Below are positions 27,078 to 37,058 of a DNA stretch of 64,000 bases, piece after piece. Below the pieces are notes generated by a model. It did no database searches and was not told the DNA's origin. It saw only the letters and a list, made by a program, of their open reading frames with translations. A program made the position numbers and the translations under genes. The DNA is taken from positions 1 through 64,000 of the forward strand of contig JAGVAB010000144.1 in assembly GCA_020060485.1 (NCBI GenBank). The letters run 5' to 3'. The DNA comes from Anaerolineales bacterium. Lineage in GTDB: Bacteria; Chloroflexota; Anaerolineae; Anaerolineales; Anaerolineaceae. Each line of letters opens with the position of its first letter. The stretch's first letter is position 1.

Positions 27078-28070
27078 TTAGAACCGCCCGCACATGGTCA
27101 GGGCCATCAAAGCCTTTTGAACATGCAACCGGTTTTCCGCCTCATCATAAATCACAGAATGCGGTCCATCAATCACTGCATCTGTAGCTTCATAACCGCG
27201 ATCCACAGGCATACAATGCATATAAATGGAAGATTTTTTCGCCAGGGACATGCGCCGTTCATCGCAAATCCAGTTCTTGTGCTCATCGCACATTGCCTGT
27301 ACTTCTGTCGGCTCTTCCGTGACCATGATCGGTCCCCAGCTCTTGGCGTAAATGATGTCGCCGCCTTCCACTGCCGCATCCATATCATCCACAATTTCGA
27401 ACCTGGTTCCATTTTCTTCAGCATGATTACGGGCTGACGCCAGGCACTCCGGCATCAACTCAAAACCTTTGGGATGAGCCAGGGTAACATCCATGCCAAA
27501 GCGGGTCATCAGCATCACCAAGGATTGGGGAACCGAAAGCGGGCGCACATACTTGGGTGCATAAGTCCAGGAAATAACAAACTTGCGCCCGCGCAGGTCA
27601 TTACCGAATTTCTCGCGAATGGTCATCAGGTCGGCCATTGCCTGGCATGGATGGTCAACATCATCCTGCATGGAAATGATCGGAATATCCACCTCGGAAG
27701 CCAGTTCATACTGATATTTCTGTCCGATGCCGGTTCGACAATCTCGTACGGCTATCCCATGACCATAGCGCTGCATGACACCACCCGTATCCCGGGCATT
27801 TTCACCGTGCCCCACCTGCGTTGCACTGGGGGTCAGGTAAATGGCATGCCCGCCCAATTGAGTCATTCCTGATTCAAACGAAGTTCGGGTGCGGGTGGAC
27901 TCTTCAAAGAACAGCATGAACAGGGTTTTGCTGGACAGAACATGGTTATGCGGCTCGCCAATCGCAAAGCGGCGTTTCAAGTCGCCGGCCACATCCATCA
28001 TCGAGACCAATTCTTCAACCGACCAGTCTTCAGTTGAGATGAAATCTTTTCCAGACAATCTTGTTTGCAT
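27078..28070 (-). CDS. ygeW: YgeW-like knotted carbamoyltransferase
   Basis: 330 residues from the ATG at 28070 (MQTRLSGK), with AGGAGA about 10 nt upstream. Carbamoyl-phosphate binding STRTRTSF (58-65), DHPCQAMAD (H140) and HCMPVDRGYE (285-288 onward) define the aspartate/ornithine carbamoyltransferase family, and the overall pattern is that of E. coli YgeW. It transfers a carbamoyl group, or runs in reverse to yield carbamoyl phosphate from a ureido compound. The natural substrate of YgeW-type enzymes is not settled. Coupled with ygeY upstream (31 bases), as in E. coli. Confidence 0.88.
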   Translation of the reverse strand: MQTRLSGKDFISTEDWSVEELVSMMDVAGDLKRRFAIGEPHNHVLSSKTLFMLFFEESTRTRTSFESGMTQLGGHAIYLTPSATQVGHGENARDTGGVMQRYGHGIAVRDCRTGIGQKYQYELASEVDIPIISMQDDVDHPCQAMADLMTIREKFGNDLRGRKFVISWTYAPKYVRPLSVPQSLVMLMTRFGMDVTLAHPKGFELMPECLASARNHAEENGTRFEIVDDMDAAVEGGDIIYAKSWGPIMVTEEPTEVQAMCDEHKNWICDERRMSLAKKSSIYMHCMPVDRGYEATDAVIDGPHSVIYDEAENRLHVQKALMALTMCGRF

Positions 28071-28101
28071 ATCGAACTTTCTCCTATACAATATATTTTT
28101 A

Positions 28102-29310
28102 TTATTTTCCGGCAATCTCTTGGTAAATCACCGGGAACAACGCATAGAACATGGCCGCCTTAACCAGCTTCTCCAGACTCACCTGGTCCTGCGGCGTGTG
28201 CACGTATTTTTCTTCCTGGGGACCAAAACCCAGGGTCGGAATGCCAGCCACACCGGCCGAGTACGTGCCGTCTGTGCTGAATTTCCACACATCCACCAGC
28301 GGCTCTTCTCCCCACAACGCCTGAAATGTCTTCTTTCCTGCCCGCACAACTGGGCTGTCTTCATCCACCAGCCAGCCCGGATAAAAACTTGGGCCGTCCA
28401 GTTGCAAACCAGTGTGGGATCGCACAGGCTGTACAGGAATCTGCACAGATGCACCCCAAGGGGCCACAACTGTCTGCACCCCGGTCAAAATGGTTTCAGC
28501 ATTTTCGCCTGGTACCAGCCGTCGATCAACAGCCACCTCACACCAGTCCGGCACCGAATTAGGCGTATGCGGCCCGCAGATCAGGGAAACCACCTGGGTG
28601 CCTTCGCCAAATACCGGATGCGACGGCAACTGTCCGTTCATCGCCTCCAGCGCCTGAATGACGGGCGCCATTTTGAGAATGGCATTTTCGCCCTGCTGGG
28701 GAACGCTGGCATGGGCAGCCTTGCCCGTGGTGCGCACCCGAACCTCACACCTGCCGCGGTGACCTATGCGCAAGGTCAGGTCAGTGGCTTCAGCTAAAAT
28801 GACACATTCTGGTTCAAGGTGATCCCTTTCCACCAGTGAACGCAGCGCAAAACCTTCAGCATCCTCTTCCAAGGTGGCGCCCATTACCACAACCGATACA
28901 TCCTCCAGCAGACCCAGCTTTGCGAGGATGGCTGCTCCATAAACGATGGCTGCCACGCCAGCTTTGCAATCAGACGCGCCCAGTCCATACATAATGCCGT
29001 TTTCCACCACCGGCTCCAGCGGCGGATGTGGCCACTGGGATGGATCGCTGACTTGATTTGTGTCCAGATGGGCATTGTACAGAATGACCCGCTTGCCATG
29101 GCCAATCCTGCCCAGAGCATTTCCGGCACTGTCCATCCATACTTCATCACAGCCAATCCGTTCCAACTCCAGCATAGTGCGCTCAACCGCCGGCCTTTCT
29201 GCGCCAGTGTAGCTTTGAATGCGGATCAAATCACCCAGAAAATCAACCATCGGCTGGCGTATCCGTTCAGCCCATACCAAGATGCTTGTCTGCAACTCTT
29301 GCATGTCCAT
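28102..29310 (-). CDS. ygeY: YgeY-like M20 family peptidase/hydrolase
   Basis: 402 residues from the ATG at 29310 (MDMQELQ), the same size as E. coli YgeY (403). Metal ligands of the M20 family: H in NAHLDTNQ, D in GLGASDCKAG, Glu-Glu in ATLEEDAEG, plus the dimerisation-domain His in KAAHASVPQQGEN. It hydrolyses an amide bond in an N-acyl, carbamoyl or ureido intermediate. The partner ygeX (diaminopropionate ammonia-lyase), which separates ygeW and ygeY in E. coli, is absent. Confidence 0.87.
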   Translation of the reverse strand: MDMQELQTSILVWAERIRQPMVDFLGDLIRIQSYTGAERPAVERTMLELERIGCDEVWMDSAGNALGRIGHGKRVILYNAHLDTNQVSDPSQWPHPPLEPVVENGIMYGLGASDCKAGVAAIVYGAAILAKLGLLEDVSVVVMGATLEEDAEGFALRSLVERDHLEPECVILAEATDLTLRIGHRGRCEVRVRTTGKAAHASVPQQGENAILKMAPVIQALEAMNGQLPSHPVFGEGTQVVSLICGPHTPNSVPDWCEVAVDRRLVPGENAETILTGVQTVVAPWGASVQIPVQPVRSHTGLQLDGPSFYPGWLVDEDSPVVRAGKKTFQALWGEEPLVDVWKFSTDGTYSAGVAGIPTLGFGPQEEKYVHTPQDQVSLEKLVKAAMFYALFPVIYQEIAGK

Positions 29311-29332
29311 CAAAATTTTGCTGCCTTCCTGT

Positions 29333-30352
29333 CTAGAAACCATCTGCAAACGCATCCACCACTGGTTTGATGTCCGGCATCATGGGATACAGGATCGGGC
29401 AGGTTACGCCTGCATCTACATATTCTCGCACCTTCTTGCGGCATTCTTCTGATGTACCAACTGCCATCAATTCCCGCACCACCTCATCCGGAATGACCTT
29501 GGCTGCACGGATATAGTCCTCCTCTGTTGCCGGCCAGCTCATGATGGACTGCACCTTGTGCAGCAGGTCATCACTCACTCCAGACGCCTTCATAATGTGC
29601 GGCTCTGTAGCCAGATAGTATGCCACCAGTTTTTTGCCTTCAGCCATGGCGGCTGCAGGGTCTTCATCCGAAAGACAGCATACCAGCAATTCCGGACGAT
29701 CCACTTCAGCCAACGTCTTGCCAGCTTTTTGAGCGCCTTTTTCCACCAGCGCCACCGCTTTCTTGATATAGTCCACAGATACGACGTAATTCAATACCAC
29801 GCCATCACAGATCTCGCCGGCCATCTCCAGCATCTTGTCACCGGTTGCCCCAATATACAAGGGAATATCGCGCGGGCTGAGATCACCAAAGGCCACATCC
29901 AGCTTCACCCGATCCAAATGTACAAATTCACCGGAATAACTGACCTCTTCCATGGTGAATAACTGACGGATTGCTTCCACATGTTCACGCATGGCCTGCA
30001 ATGGCTTGTGGCGGTTTACACCCACCCGGCCGGCAATCGGTTCCCACCATGCCCCCAGACCCAGCATCACCCGGCTACGCCCATCCACCTTGCCGCCAAG
30101 TTCCCACATTGTGCTCCAGGTGGCAGCAATGACTGCCGGGTTTCGCGTCCAGATGGGCAGAACGCCGGAGCCAAACCGCATTTTTTTGGTCATCGTCAGG
30201 AAGGCGCTCATCATCACCACACAGTCGCGAGCCAGACGCGTGTCCGCCTGCCAGACCTCACTGAAACCACGTTCTTCTGCATATCTGGCGATTTCCAGCT
30301 CATAGGCGATGTCATGTTTGTCCTGCATATAAAGGGCAACGCGTTGGTTCAT
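29333..30352 (-). CDS. LLM-class (F420/FMN-dependent) oxidoreductase, Mer-like
   Basis: 339 residues from the ATG at 30352, with AAAGGAG 11 nt upstream, inside a 17-base overlap-free junction after UbiD. The bacterial-luciferase-like TIM barrel is shown by [36 protein letters not shown] and IPLYIGATG. Sequence character is near methylene-tetrahydromethanopterin reductase (Mer) and related F420-dependent enzymes. It reduces or oxidises a C=N or C=C bond, possibly of a reduced pterin or of the heterocycle. Whether it uses F420 or FMN cannot be told. Confidence 0.75.
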   Translation of the reverse strand: MNQRVALYMQDKHDIAYELEIARYAEERGFSEVWQADTRLARDCVVMMSAFLTMTKKMRFGSGVLPIWTRNPAVIAATWSTMWELGGKVDGRSRVMLGLGAWWEPIAGRVGVNRHKPLQAMREHVEAIRQLFTMEEVSYSGEFVHLDRVKLDVAFGDLSPRDIPLYIGATGDKMLEMAGEICDGVVLNYVVSVDYIKKAVALVEKGAQKAGKTLAEVDRPELLVCCLSDEDPAAAMAEGKKLVAYYLATEPHIMKASGVSDDLLHKVQSIMSWPATEEDYIRAAKVIPDEVVRELMAVGTSEECRKKVREYVDAGVTCPILYPMMPDIKPVVDAFADGF

Positions 30353-30368
30353 CAGCTTCTTTTCTCCT

Positions 30369-31736
30369 TTATTCATCAAGGTATTTTTTCAAATCCACCA
30401 TTGGATAGCGAATGCGCTCTCCGTAATCTCTGCGTTCTGGTTTATAGGTGGCATCAATGCCTATCTTGGTATGCACACCGCGCATATCGGCTGTAGGATC
30501 CATTTCATGGCCCTGCGCCCCAGGTACCAGAAAGACATCCTTTGACCAATCCACCCGGTTGGTGAGCGCCCAAAGCACATCGGCCGGGTCGTGAATATTC
30601 ACATCCGGATCCACCACAATCACCTTTTTGATGTTAACATGAGCGGTAAAAGCGGCCATGGCAACGTTATATGGTTCTCCCGGGTTGGTTTTTTGGATTT
30701 GCACAATGGCAGAAAAGCCGCTGCCATAAGGCGGAATATGCAAGCCGGTCACATTTTGGCTGACGTGCTTGACAAAGCGCAACAGCAACGGCTCCCGCGG
30801 CAGCACATTGCCAATGTAAATATGCTCATCCCAGCCGGGGACAATGGTCTGGAAAATGGGTTCATTGCGGAAACAAACCGCAGTCACTTCAAATACCGGC
30901 GATTCCCACAGTTCCCCATAATAGCCATGAAATTCCGCAAGCGGACCTTCCTTATGGCGCACCCCTGGCGGCAGGATACCCTCGATCACGATCTCGGCAT
31001 GCGCGGGCAGATCAATACCCACTGTAACGCCTTTGTGTACCGGGACCGCCTGACCGCGGATGGCGCCGGCAATCGCCAGTTCATCTCCTTCGTAGCGCGC
31101 CCCTCCGGCGATCGATATGGCCGGGTCCACCCCGATCACCACCGCCACCTGCAAGCCTTCGCCTTTTTCTTGCTGCACTTTATAGAACTGCATCACATGC
31201 CGCCATTCATTGACATTGAAGCCAAAGGTGCGTTTATCCAGAACTTGCATGCGGTTGTAGGAAAGGTTGCCGCGCCCGCTGAGCGGGTCTTTGGTCACCA
31301 CCACCCCGCCCGTGATAAATGGGCCGCCATCATGCAAACCGTGGGTTGGAATGGGCAGGCGATAAAGATCAATTTCTTCTCCAGTCAGCACATTTTCCAT
31401 CCAGGCCGGCTGCGCATTGCTGACCTGGGGAAGGATGGCATTGGAAGGTTCCAGTGCATCAGCCATTTTTTGGATGATCTCATCCACCTGACAACCGAGA
31501 GCCAGAGCGGCTGTATCTGCATTCACCACTGCATTGGCAAACACCCACCACGGAAAAAGTTCATCCTGCCCTTGTAGTTTGGTAAATTGAACCGCTTTTC
31601 CGCCCTGGCGCGCCAGGGTGGCGGCAATATCAGCGAGTTCGTGCACCAGGTGTACCGGTTTTTGAATACTGACGAGCCGGCCGTTTTCCTTCAATACCTG
31701 CAAATAACTACGCAAATCCATGATCTTTTCCGTCAT
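30369..31736 (-). CDS. UbiD-family prenylated-FMN decarboxylase
   Basis: 455 residues from the ATG at 31736, 4 bases after the UroD-like stop, with GGAG about 8 nt upstream. Full UbiD fold: [36 protein letters not shown] and [13 protein letters not shown], containing the Arg-Glu-Glu set used with prenylated FMN. It would decarboxylate an aromatic, heteroaromatic or alpha,beta-unsaturated acid reversibly. No UbiX flavin prenyltransferase is in the window, so it must be supplied from elsewhere. Its position suggests removal of a ring carboxylate. Confidence 0.88.
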   Translation of the reverse strand: MTEKIMDLRSYLQVLKENGRLVSIQKPVHLVHELADIAATLARQGGKAVQFTKLQGQDELFPWWVFANAVVNADTAALALGCQVDEIIQKMADALEPSNAILPQVSNAQPAWMENVLTGEEIDLYRLPIPTHGLHDGGPFITGGVVVTKDPLSGRGNLSYNRMQVLDKRTFGFNVNEWRHVMQFYKVQQEKGEGLQVAVVIGVDPAISIAGGARYEGDELAIAGAIRGQAVPVHKGVTVGIDLPAHAEIVIEGILPPGVRHKEGPLAEFHGYYGELWESPVFEVTAVCFRNEPIFQTIVPGWDEHIYIGNVLPREPLLLRFVKHVSQNVTGLHIPPYGSGFSAIVQIQKTNPGEPYNVAMAAFTAHVNIKKVIVVDPDVNIHDPADVLWALTNRVDWSKDVFLVPGAQGHEMDPTADMRGVHTKIGIDATYKPERRDYGERIRYPMVDLKKYLDE

Positions 31737-31740
31737 CGCC

Positions 31741-32913
31741 CTACTCCATTTGAATCGGGTAATTGCCAACCGCCCGGGCAGTTTCCAGCATAGCCAGGTA
31801 ATATTCCGGTTTGACACCGGGATGAACCGAGTTGCTTGTGGAAAGCAGAAAACCGCCGCCAGGAGCTGCCGACCGGATCACGTCCATGGTTTGCTGGCGC
31901 ACGGCTTCCAGCGGACCATCCACCAGTACCGTGGAGCAATCCACATTGCCAATCAAAGTCAGGTGTTCTCCAAAGACCTGTTTGATGCGGGCGATATCCA
32001 TGCCTGCCCGTGGTTCAATCGCCTGAAAGCCATCCACACCAGCCAGTACCATGTCTTCCAGCAAACTGTTGATATTGCCATCAGTGTGCTTCACATAATA
32101 GCCCCCGTAGCGATGGCAAAGATCGGTGATTTGCTTGAGGCGGGGAAAAACGAACTTGCGAAAATGGCGCGGTGAAAACATCGGCCCTTTATTGGAAGCC
32201 CAGTCATAACCGCCTTCCAGACCATGTACCCCGCGTTCCAGCATCATCTCCGCCAAGGGCAGGGCGTGCTTCAGTCGGGCATCCAGATAACGATGGATTA
32301 GGTCCGGGGCGGCCAGCAACCCAATCAGAAAGGTTTCCGCCCAATCAAATGTCGACCCAATCTCAACATCAATATGCCCCAGCACCATCATTTGATTACC
32401 CAAGGCATCCATCACCTGATCCACCGGTGAGAAATCCCAGGCATCCGGGTCAAACGGCTGCGCTTCAAGAAAAACAGTAAGCTTTTCCAGTTCCTTCAAA
32501 CCACCCCGGCGCAGCGAAGAATCCACCACATCATACACATCGGATTCTTGGTTATACAGGTAAAGCTCCCATTGACCTGTAACAGGATTGGTAAATTTCC
32601 ACGAATGGTCAGTGATCTGGTCTGGAATGGAAAACTGTCTGGGCAGTGGGCTGGCCAAAGGGAATACATCCAGTTCCAATTTCTTCCATAAGGCAATGCT
32701 GTCATCCAGCCGCTGCTGATGATAGGCAGCGACCCTGCCTTCGAGCAAAGCCTCGTTGGCCTTCACACCGCGGGCTTTGCCGCCAAACCCGCACAGCGTT
32801 GGCCGTCCTAACACAAATGCCGCGGTGGGGTTGTCAATGGTCAGTTCAAAAAGTGGCACCCGGTCAGCTTCCTTATGCTGAAATGCCAGTAATGAGCGCT
32901 CTTTTCCGTTCAA
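31741..32913 (-). CDS. Uroporphyrinogen decarboxylase-fold protein lacking the zinc cysteines
   Basis: 390 residues, probably initiated at the TTG at 32913, which overlaps the upstream stop as TTGA and has AGGAG 7 nt before it; the ATG at 32961 lies deep in the neighbouring gene. The UroD fold is visible from NGKERSLLAFQHKEADRVP to the end. It has VKHTDGN where the MtaA type has HICGN, and no late Cys, so the zinc site is missing. This subfamily is often annotated as UroD-like methyltransferase of unknown function. It is unlikely to act in heme synthesis here. Confidence 0.68.
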   Translation of the reverse strand: MNGKERSLLAFQHKEADRVPLFELTIDNPTAAFVLGRPTLCGFGGKARGVKANEALLEGRVAAYHQQRLDDSIALWKKLELDVFPLASPLPRQFSIPDQITDHSWKFTNPVTGQWELYLYNQESDVYDVVDSSLRRGGLKELEKLTVFLEAQPFDPDAWDFSPVDQVMDALGNQMMVLGHIDVEIGSTFDWAETFLIGLLAAPDLIHRYLDARLKHALPLAEMMLERGVHGLEGGYDWASNKGPMFSPRHFRKFVFPRLKQITDLCHRYGGYYVKHTDGNINSLLEDMVLAGVDGFQAIEPRAGMDIARIKQVFGEHLTLIGNVDCSTVLVDGPLEAVRQQTMDVIRSAAPGGGFLLSTSNSVHPGVKPEYYLAMLETARAVGNYPIQME

Positions 32914-34205
32914 ATCTCCACTCCTGCCCGCTTGCGCAGGGAAACAACCGCCTGGCTGCATTCCTTGAGCAGCACTTCTTCATCGATTGTGACCAGTCTC
33001 TTATCACGCATCACAATTTCTCCACTCACCAAAACCGTATCCACATCATCACCGCGGGCGCACAGCGTCAAAGCCGAGTCCAGATCATGCACGGGAGCGG
33101 CATGCAGATTCATCAGATCCACCAGGATCAAGTCAGCCGGGCTGTCCACTCTCAACGTCCTGCCGGCAGTAGCCATGGAAAGTACATCCTGACTGGAAAG
33201 GTGATTGGCGTCTTTGTGTACAGCCCGCGCCAGGCAAAGAGCCATTTTCATGTTCTCAAAGCAGTCCTGGGTGTCATTGCTGGCTGGGCCATCGGTTCCC
33301 AGACGTAGCCGGACGTTGCGATCAAGCATGCTGCGAATCGGGGCAATTCCTGATCCCAGCACTGCGTTGCTCACCGGGCAATGCACGACCGTCGCTCCAG
33401 ATTGCGCCAGAAGATCCAACTCCTCATCGTCAATCCAAACTGCGTGCACGATCTGGGAATGCTCATCCAGAATACCAATCTCATCCAGCCATCTCACCGG
33501 CCGCAATCCGACCTCCTCCTGTGTCATACCCACTTCCTCGGCAGTCTCCGAAACGTGGATGTGGGTAAAGCTGCCATGTTGCACCGACAAGACATGCGTT
33601 TTTTGCAGCAATTCCGCTGAACACCGCCAGGGAGTCAACGGACCGGATGCATAGCGAACTATGCTCCCCGCATTTACGCCGTCATACCAGTCCAGCAGCT
33701 CGTTTAGGATGGCCTGATCCTCCTCGGCATTCTTGCCCCGGTTGGACCAGGCGCGCGCTATGGTGCAGCGCAAACCAGACTGCTCTGCAGCTTGCTGAAC
33801 AACAAGAGTATGCTGCCTGGTTTGGGTGATCTTGTGATGATCGACCACCTCGGTCACCCCGCAGCGGATGTTCTCGGCCAGGCCCAACAAAGCCGCCAGA
33901 TGCATTTCTTCAACGGACATTTCCGCCTGCAAGGGCCAGATCAAATCCTTCAACCACTGCAGCAAGGGCCGCCCGCCAGCCAAACCGCGCATGAAAGTTT
34001 GGCTGAAATGGGTGTGGCCATTGATCAACCCTGGCAGGATTGCCATGCCGCGGGCATCGATCACTTCATCTGCCCAGGCCAGTTCTACTTCATCAGGCGC
34101 AGTGCATGAGATGGATCGAATGATGCCATCCTCTATTTGCAGCACGGCCTCATGCAGCCAGCTCTCGGCTTGTTTCAGTTTGCCATTATGAATGATCGTC
34201 TTCAT
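32910..34205 (-). CDS. 8-oxoguanine-deaminase-like amidohydrolase
   Basis: 431 residues from the ATG at 34205 (MKTIIHNGK), with ACAGGA upstream; longer starts run into the XDH gene. ATZ/TRZ-type metal site: NGHTHFSQT (H64, H66), HIHVSETAEEVG, and LGTDGPASNDTQD with the catalytic Asp. The last motif and SNAVLGSGIAP resemble 8-oxoguanine/guanine deaminases and hydroxydechloroatrazine-type hydrolases. Expected reaction: replacement of a ring amino group by oxygen with release of ammonia. It follows the XDH subunit genes by 37 bases, matching a hydroxylate-then-deaminate order. Confidence 0.8.
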   Translation of the reverse strand: MKTIIHNGKLKQAESWLHEAVLQIEDGIIRSISCTAPDEVELAWADEVIDARGMAILPGLINGHTHFSQTFMRGLAGGRPLLQWLKDLIWPLQAEMSVEEMHLAALLGLAENIRCGVTEVVDHHKITQTRQHTLVVQQAAEQSGLRCTIARAWSNRGKNAEEDQAILNELLDWYDGVNAGSIVRYASGPLTPWRCSAELLQKTHVLSVQHGSFTHIHVSETAEEVGMTQEEVGLRPVRWLDEIGILDEHSQIVHAVWIDDEELDLLAQSGATVVHCPVSNAVLGSGIAPIRSMLDRNVRLRLGTDGPASNDTQDCFENMKMALCLARAVHKDANHLSSQDVLSMATAGRTLRVDSPADLILVDLMNLHAAPVHDLDSALTLCARGDDVDTVLVSGEIVMRDKRLVTIDEEVLLKECSQAVVSLRKRAGVEI

Positions 34206-34242
34206 CAATCCTGTCTTTTCTGCCTGTTCAGACTGTCCGGTG

Positions 34243-36573
34243 TCATTTGAGCCGCAAACCCTGGCGGATGCGGGCTGGATTGGCCTTACGATGTGGTTCG
34301 ACACCAGTGGCCAAACGTTCCATGGTGAGCGGTATCGTATGGTAACGCTCACTGGTGGCTTGATACTGCGCGTTAGCAATAGCCGGGGCGATGGCAATCA
34401 TGGTTGGTTCGGCCATGTTCTTTGCCCCAAAAGGCCCATTGTCATAAACCGTTTGAATGAAATTGATCTCCATTTCTGGAAGGTCGAGTGCGGTGGGAAT
34501 TAGATACTGGTTGTAATTCAAACAGGTCGGCAGACCCTGGTCATACTTCATCTCTTCCATGGTGGCGTACCCCAGCCCCTGGGCGATACCGCCATACATC
34601 TGCCCATCTGCTCCCTGTTTGAAGATCACCGTACCGCTATCATGGGCAGCCCAGATACCAAGTACCTTCATCCCGCCAGTCAATACATCAACTTCCACCT
34701 CGGCCACCTGCGCCCCAAAGGTATAGCAAATATAAGGCGTACCCGTGCCGTTCTCAAAATCCCAGTGGAACTTTGGCATTTCCCATTTACCCTCGACATA
34801 TAAGGTGAGGTTCATCTCGCGGGCATGCTGCACGATCTTTTCAAAAGACACTGGTTCTTCATCCGGCCCGATGAACAGTTCGCCTTGGCGAAGGATTTGA
34901 GTTGGCTTGCATTTCAAAAGGTCTGCCGCAGCGAAATTCAACACTTGCAGCATTTTTTGCGCCGCAACTTTGGCGGCATTCCCTCCCAGCATGCTGCTGC
35001 GTGAAGCCACTGTCGGGCCAGATTCCACTGCCGTGGTCGTGTCGGTGCAAGCCACCCGCATACGGTCATAATTAATGCCCAGTGTCTCAGCAGCCAGAAG
35101 CGCAAACACCGTGCGGCTGCCCTGCCCATAATCGGTCAGACCGCTGGTCAGCAGCACGGTATGATCAGGCTCAATGCGCATGGTGGTGGTCGCGTAATCT
35201 GCCCCCTCGCCCCCCAGACTGGAGCCATGCATGTAACATGCAACCCCGATGCCGCGCCGAAGATCACCTGCCTGGCTGGCATATTGGCGCCGTTTGGCAT
35301 CCCAACCGGACTGCTCCCGCACCCACTGGATGCAGTCCGCCAGACCAATCTCTTGTTCCAGCCGGTTGCCTGTCATTACAGTCTCGCCATTTTTGCGCAC
35401 AATATTCTTGAGTCGAAATTCGATGGGATCTTCACCCAATTGACAGGCAAATTCGTCCACAGCCTGTTCAATCGCCGCCGCAGCTTCGGTGTTACCAAAC
35501 CCGCGGTAAGCCCCCGAATACCCGTTGTTGGTATAAACAGATTTGGTGTCCACATGCACTGCCTGGTAACGATACGCACCGGCCGCATGCACCGTCGCCC
35601 GCCAGGAGGCCAGCGGGGTCATCGAGGCATACGCACCGCTGTCAGCCAGCATCTCTACCTTTGCCGCCTGAAAATGACCATCCTTGTCCGCCCCCAAGCA
35701 AATATTGATCTCCATCGCTTCGCGCTTGTACGAGGCCATCAATGATTCTTCGCGCGAGGTCAACAAACGAACCGGTTGGTTGGTTTTCAAAGCCAGCGCC
35801 CCAACTATGGCCGCGTGTTGATAATTGATGTCATCCTTCCCGCCAAATGAACCACCCACTGCCGGCTGGATCACTCGCACTTTTTCCACTGGCAGACCCA
35901 ACAACATCACCAGATTATCCCGATTGATGAACGGGCTTTGATCATTACAGTAAATAGTCAGGCTGCCATCCGGACCGGGAATTGCCAGAGCTCCTTCCGT
36001 CTCCAGATAGGCATGTTCCTGATGCGCAAATGAATAGGTTTTTTCAAACACATAAGCACAGTTTTTCAGAATCGGGTCGGGGTTTCCATTGCGAACCAGA
36101 TGGGTGTTGACCAAATTCCCTTTTCCCAGCGGGGGTTCCAGCGGCACCAGAGGGGCGTCCGCATCCAGCGCCCGGCGCATGTCTGCCACCACTGACAGCT
36201 CCTCCAGTTCAAAAATGATGGCCCGCATGCCTGCCAGAGCAGCCGCTTCGTTTTCTGCAGCCACAGCCGCAATGGGATCACCCACATGACGTACTTTTTG
36301 CCAGGCCAGCACATAGGCATCATTTACCGGCCAGCCAAAATTGCCATGGTTGACAAAATCTTCAGGTGTGACCGCTGCCTTGACACCGGGCACTTTCAAT
36401 GCCGGGGAAACGTCCAGCTTTTTGATGCGGGCATGTGGCAGCGGACTGCGCAGCACAGCAGTGGTCAGCATACCCGTCAAATGAATGTCAGCCACAAATC
36501 GGGCTTTTCCCAAAACCTTATCCAGTCCATCCACCCGCCAGGCAGGTTTGTTCAGGTAAGCATGGTCGCTCAT
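34243..36573 (-). CDS. Xanthine dehydrogenase family, molybdopterin-binding subunit (operon A)
   Basis: 776 residues from the ATG at 36573, coupled to the 2Fe-2S gene by ATGA. Molybdopterin-binding GGSFGGKDD and AYRGFGNTE are clear. The motif that holds the catalytic Glu reads PFGAKNMAEP (E722) instead of the usual GxGE, so the enzyme is a divergent member. Three separate subunit genes (FAD, 2Fe-2S, Mo) make a complete hydroxylase. It inserts oxygen from water into a heterocycle C-H bond. Its closest named functional relatives include xanthine dehydrogenases, XdhD-like and nicotinate-type hydroxylases. Confidence 0.88.
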   Translation of the reverse strand: MSDHAYLNKPAWRVDGLDKVLGKARFVADIHLTGMLTTAVLRSPLPHARIKKLDVSPALKVPGVKAAVTPEDFVNHGNFGWPVNDAYVLAWQKVRHVGDPIAAVAAENEAAALAGMRAIIFELEELSVVADMRRALDADAPLVPLEPPLGKGNLVNTHLVRNGNPDPILKNCAYVFEKTYSFAHQEHAYLETEGALAIPGPDGSLTIYCNDQSPFINRDNLVMLLGLPVEKVRVIQPAVGGSFGGKDDINYQHAAIVGALALKTNQPVRLLTSREESLMASYKREAMEINICLGADKDGHFQAAKVEMLADSGAYASMTPLASWRATVHAAGAYRYQAVHVDTKSVYTNNGYSGAYRGFGNTEAAAAIEQAVDEFACQLGEDPIEFRLKNIVRKNGETVMTGNRLEQEIGLADCIQWVREQSGWDAKRRQYASQAGDLRRGIGVACYMHGSSLGGEGADYATTTMRIEPDHTVLLTSGLTDYGQGSRTVFALLAAETLGINYDRMRVACTDTTTAVESGPTVASRSSMLGGNAAKVAAQKMLQVLNFAAADLLKCKPTQILRQGELFIGPDEEPVSFEKIVQHAREMNLTLYVEGKWEMPKFHWDFENGTGTPYICYTFGAQVAEVEVDVLTGGMKVLGIWAAHDSGTVIFKQGADGQMYGGIAQGLGYATMEEMKYDQGLPTCLNYNQYLIPTALDLPEMEINFIQTVYDNGPFGAKNMAEPTMIAIAPAIANAQYQATSERYHTIPLTMERLATGVEPHRKANPARIRQGLRLK

Positions 36574-37058
36574 CTTGGATCCTCCATTGCCTTGCTGCGC
36601 CGGACAGCGGTCTCCTGAATGGCGTCCACAATTTGCTGATAACCGGTGCATCTGCACAAATTGCCAGAGATGGCTTCCCGAATCTCCTGCCGGTCAGGGT
36701 TCAAGGTTTTCTTCAAAAGGGCTTCACCTGCCAGGATCATCCCCGGTGTGCAAAAGCCGCATTGAACAGCACCATGATCCATAAATGCCAGTTGCAGGTC
36801 ATTGGGTGAGCCATCCGCATCACTGATGCCCTCGATGGTTACCACCCGGCAGCCTTCCACCTGAGCAGCCAGCATGATGCAAGATTTCCGCAATTCATCG
36901 TTGACCAGAACTGCACAAGTGCCGCACTCCCCCACATCACAACCCTGCTTGGTGCCGGTCAAACCCAGGTCATCTCGCAGCAATCCCATCAACGTCTGTT
37001 CAGGAGAAATTTCAATTTCCACAGGCTTTCCGTTCAATTCAAACTGAATGTGCATCAT
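36570..37058 (-). CDS. Xanthine dehydrogenase family, 2Fe-2S subunit (operon A)
   Basis: 162 residues. The N-terminal plant-type ferredoxin cluster uses GCDVGECGTC and a later SC; the C-terminal cluster uses QCGFCTPGM and LCRCTGY. It passes electrons from the Mo site to FAD. Overlaps both neighbours (TAATG with the FAD gene and ATGA with the Mo gene), so expression is tightly coupled. Confidence 0.93.
   Translation of the reverse strand: MMHIQFELNGKPVEIEISPEQTLMGLLRDDLGLTGTKQGCDVGECGTCAVLVNDELRKSCIMLAAQVEGCRVVTIEGISDADGSPNDLQLAFMDHGAVQCGFCTPGMILAGEALLKKTLNPDRQEIREAISGNLCRCTGYQQIVDAIQETAVRRSKAMEDPR

Noticed and set aside
27078..28070. Assignment of the carbamoyltransferase as anabolic ornithine carbamoyltransferase (ArgF)
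   Set aside because: Pairing with YgeY, absence of arginine genes, and the YgeW-like sequence pattern argue for a catabolic YgeW-type enzyme.
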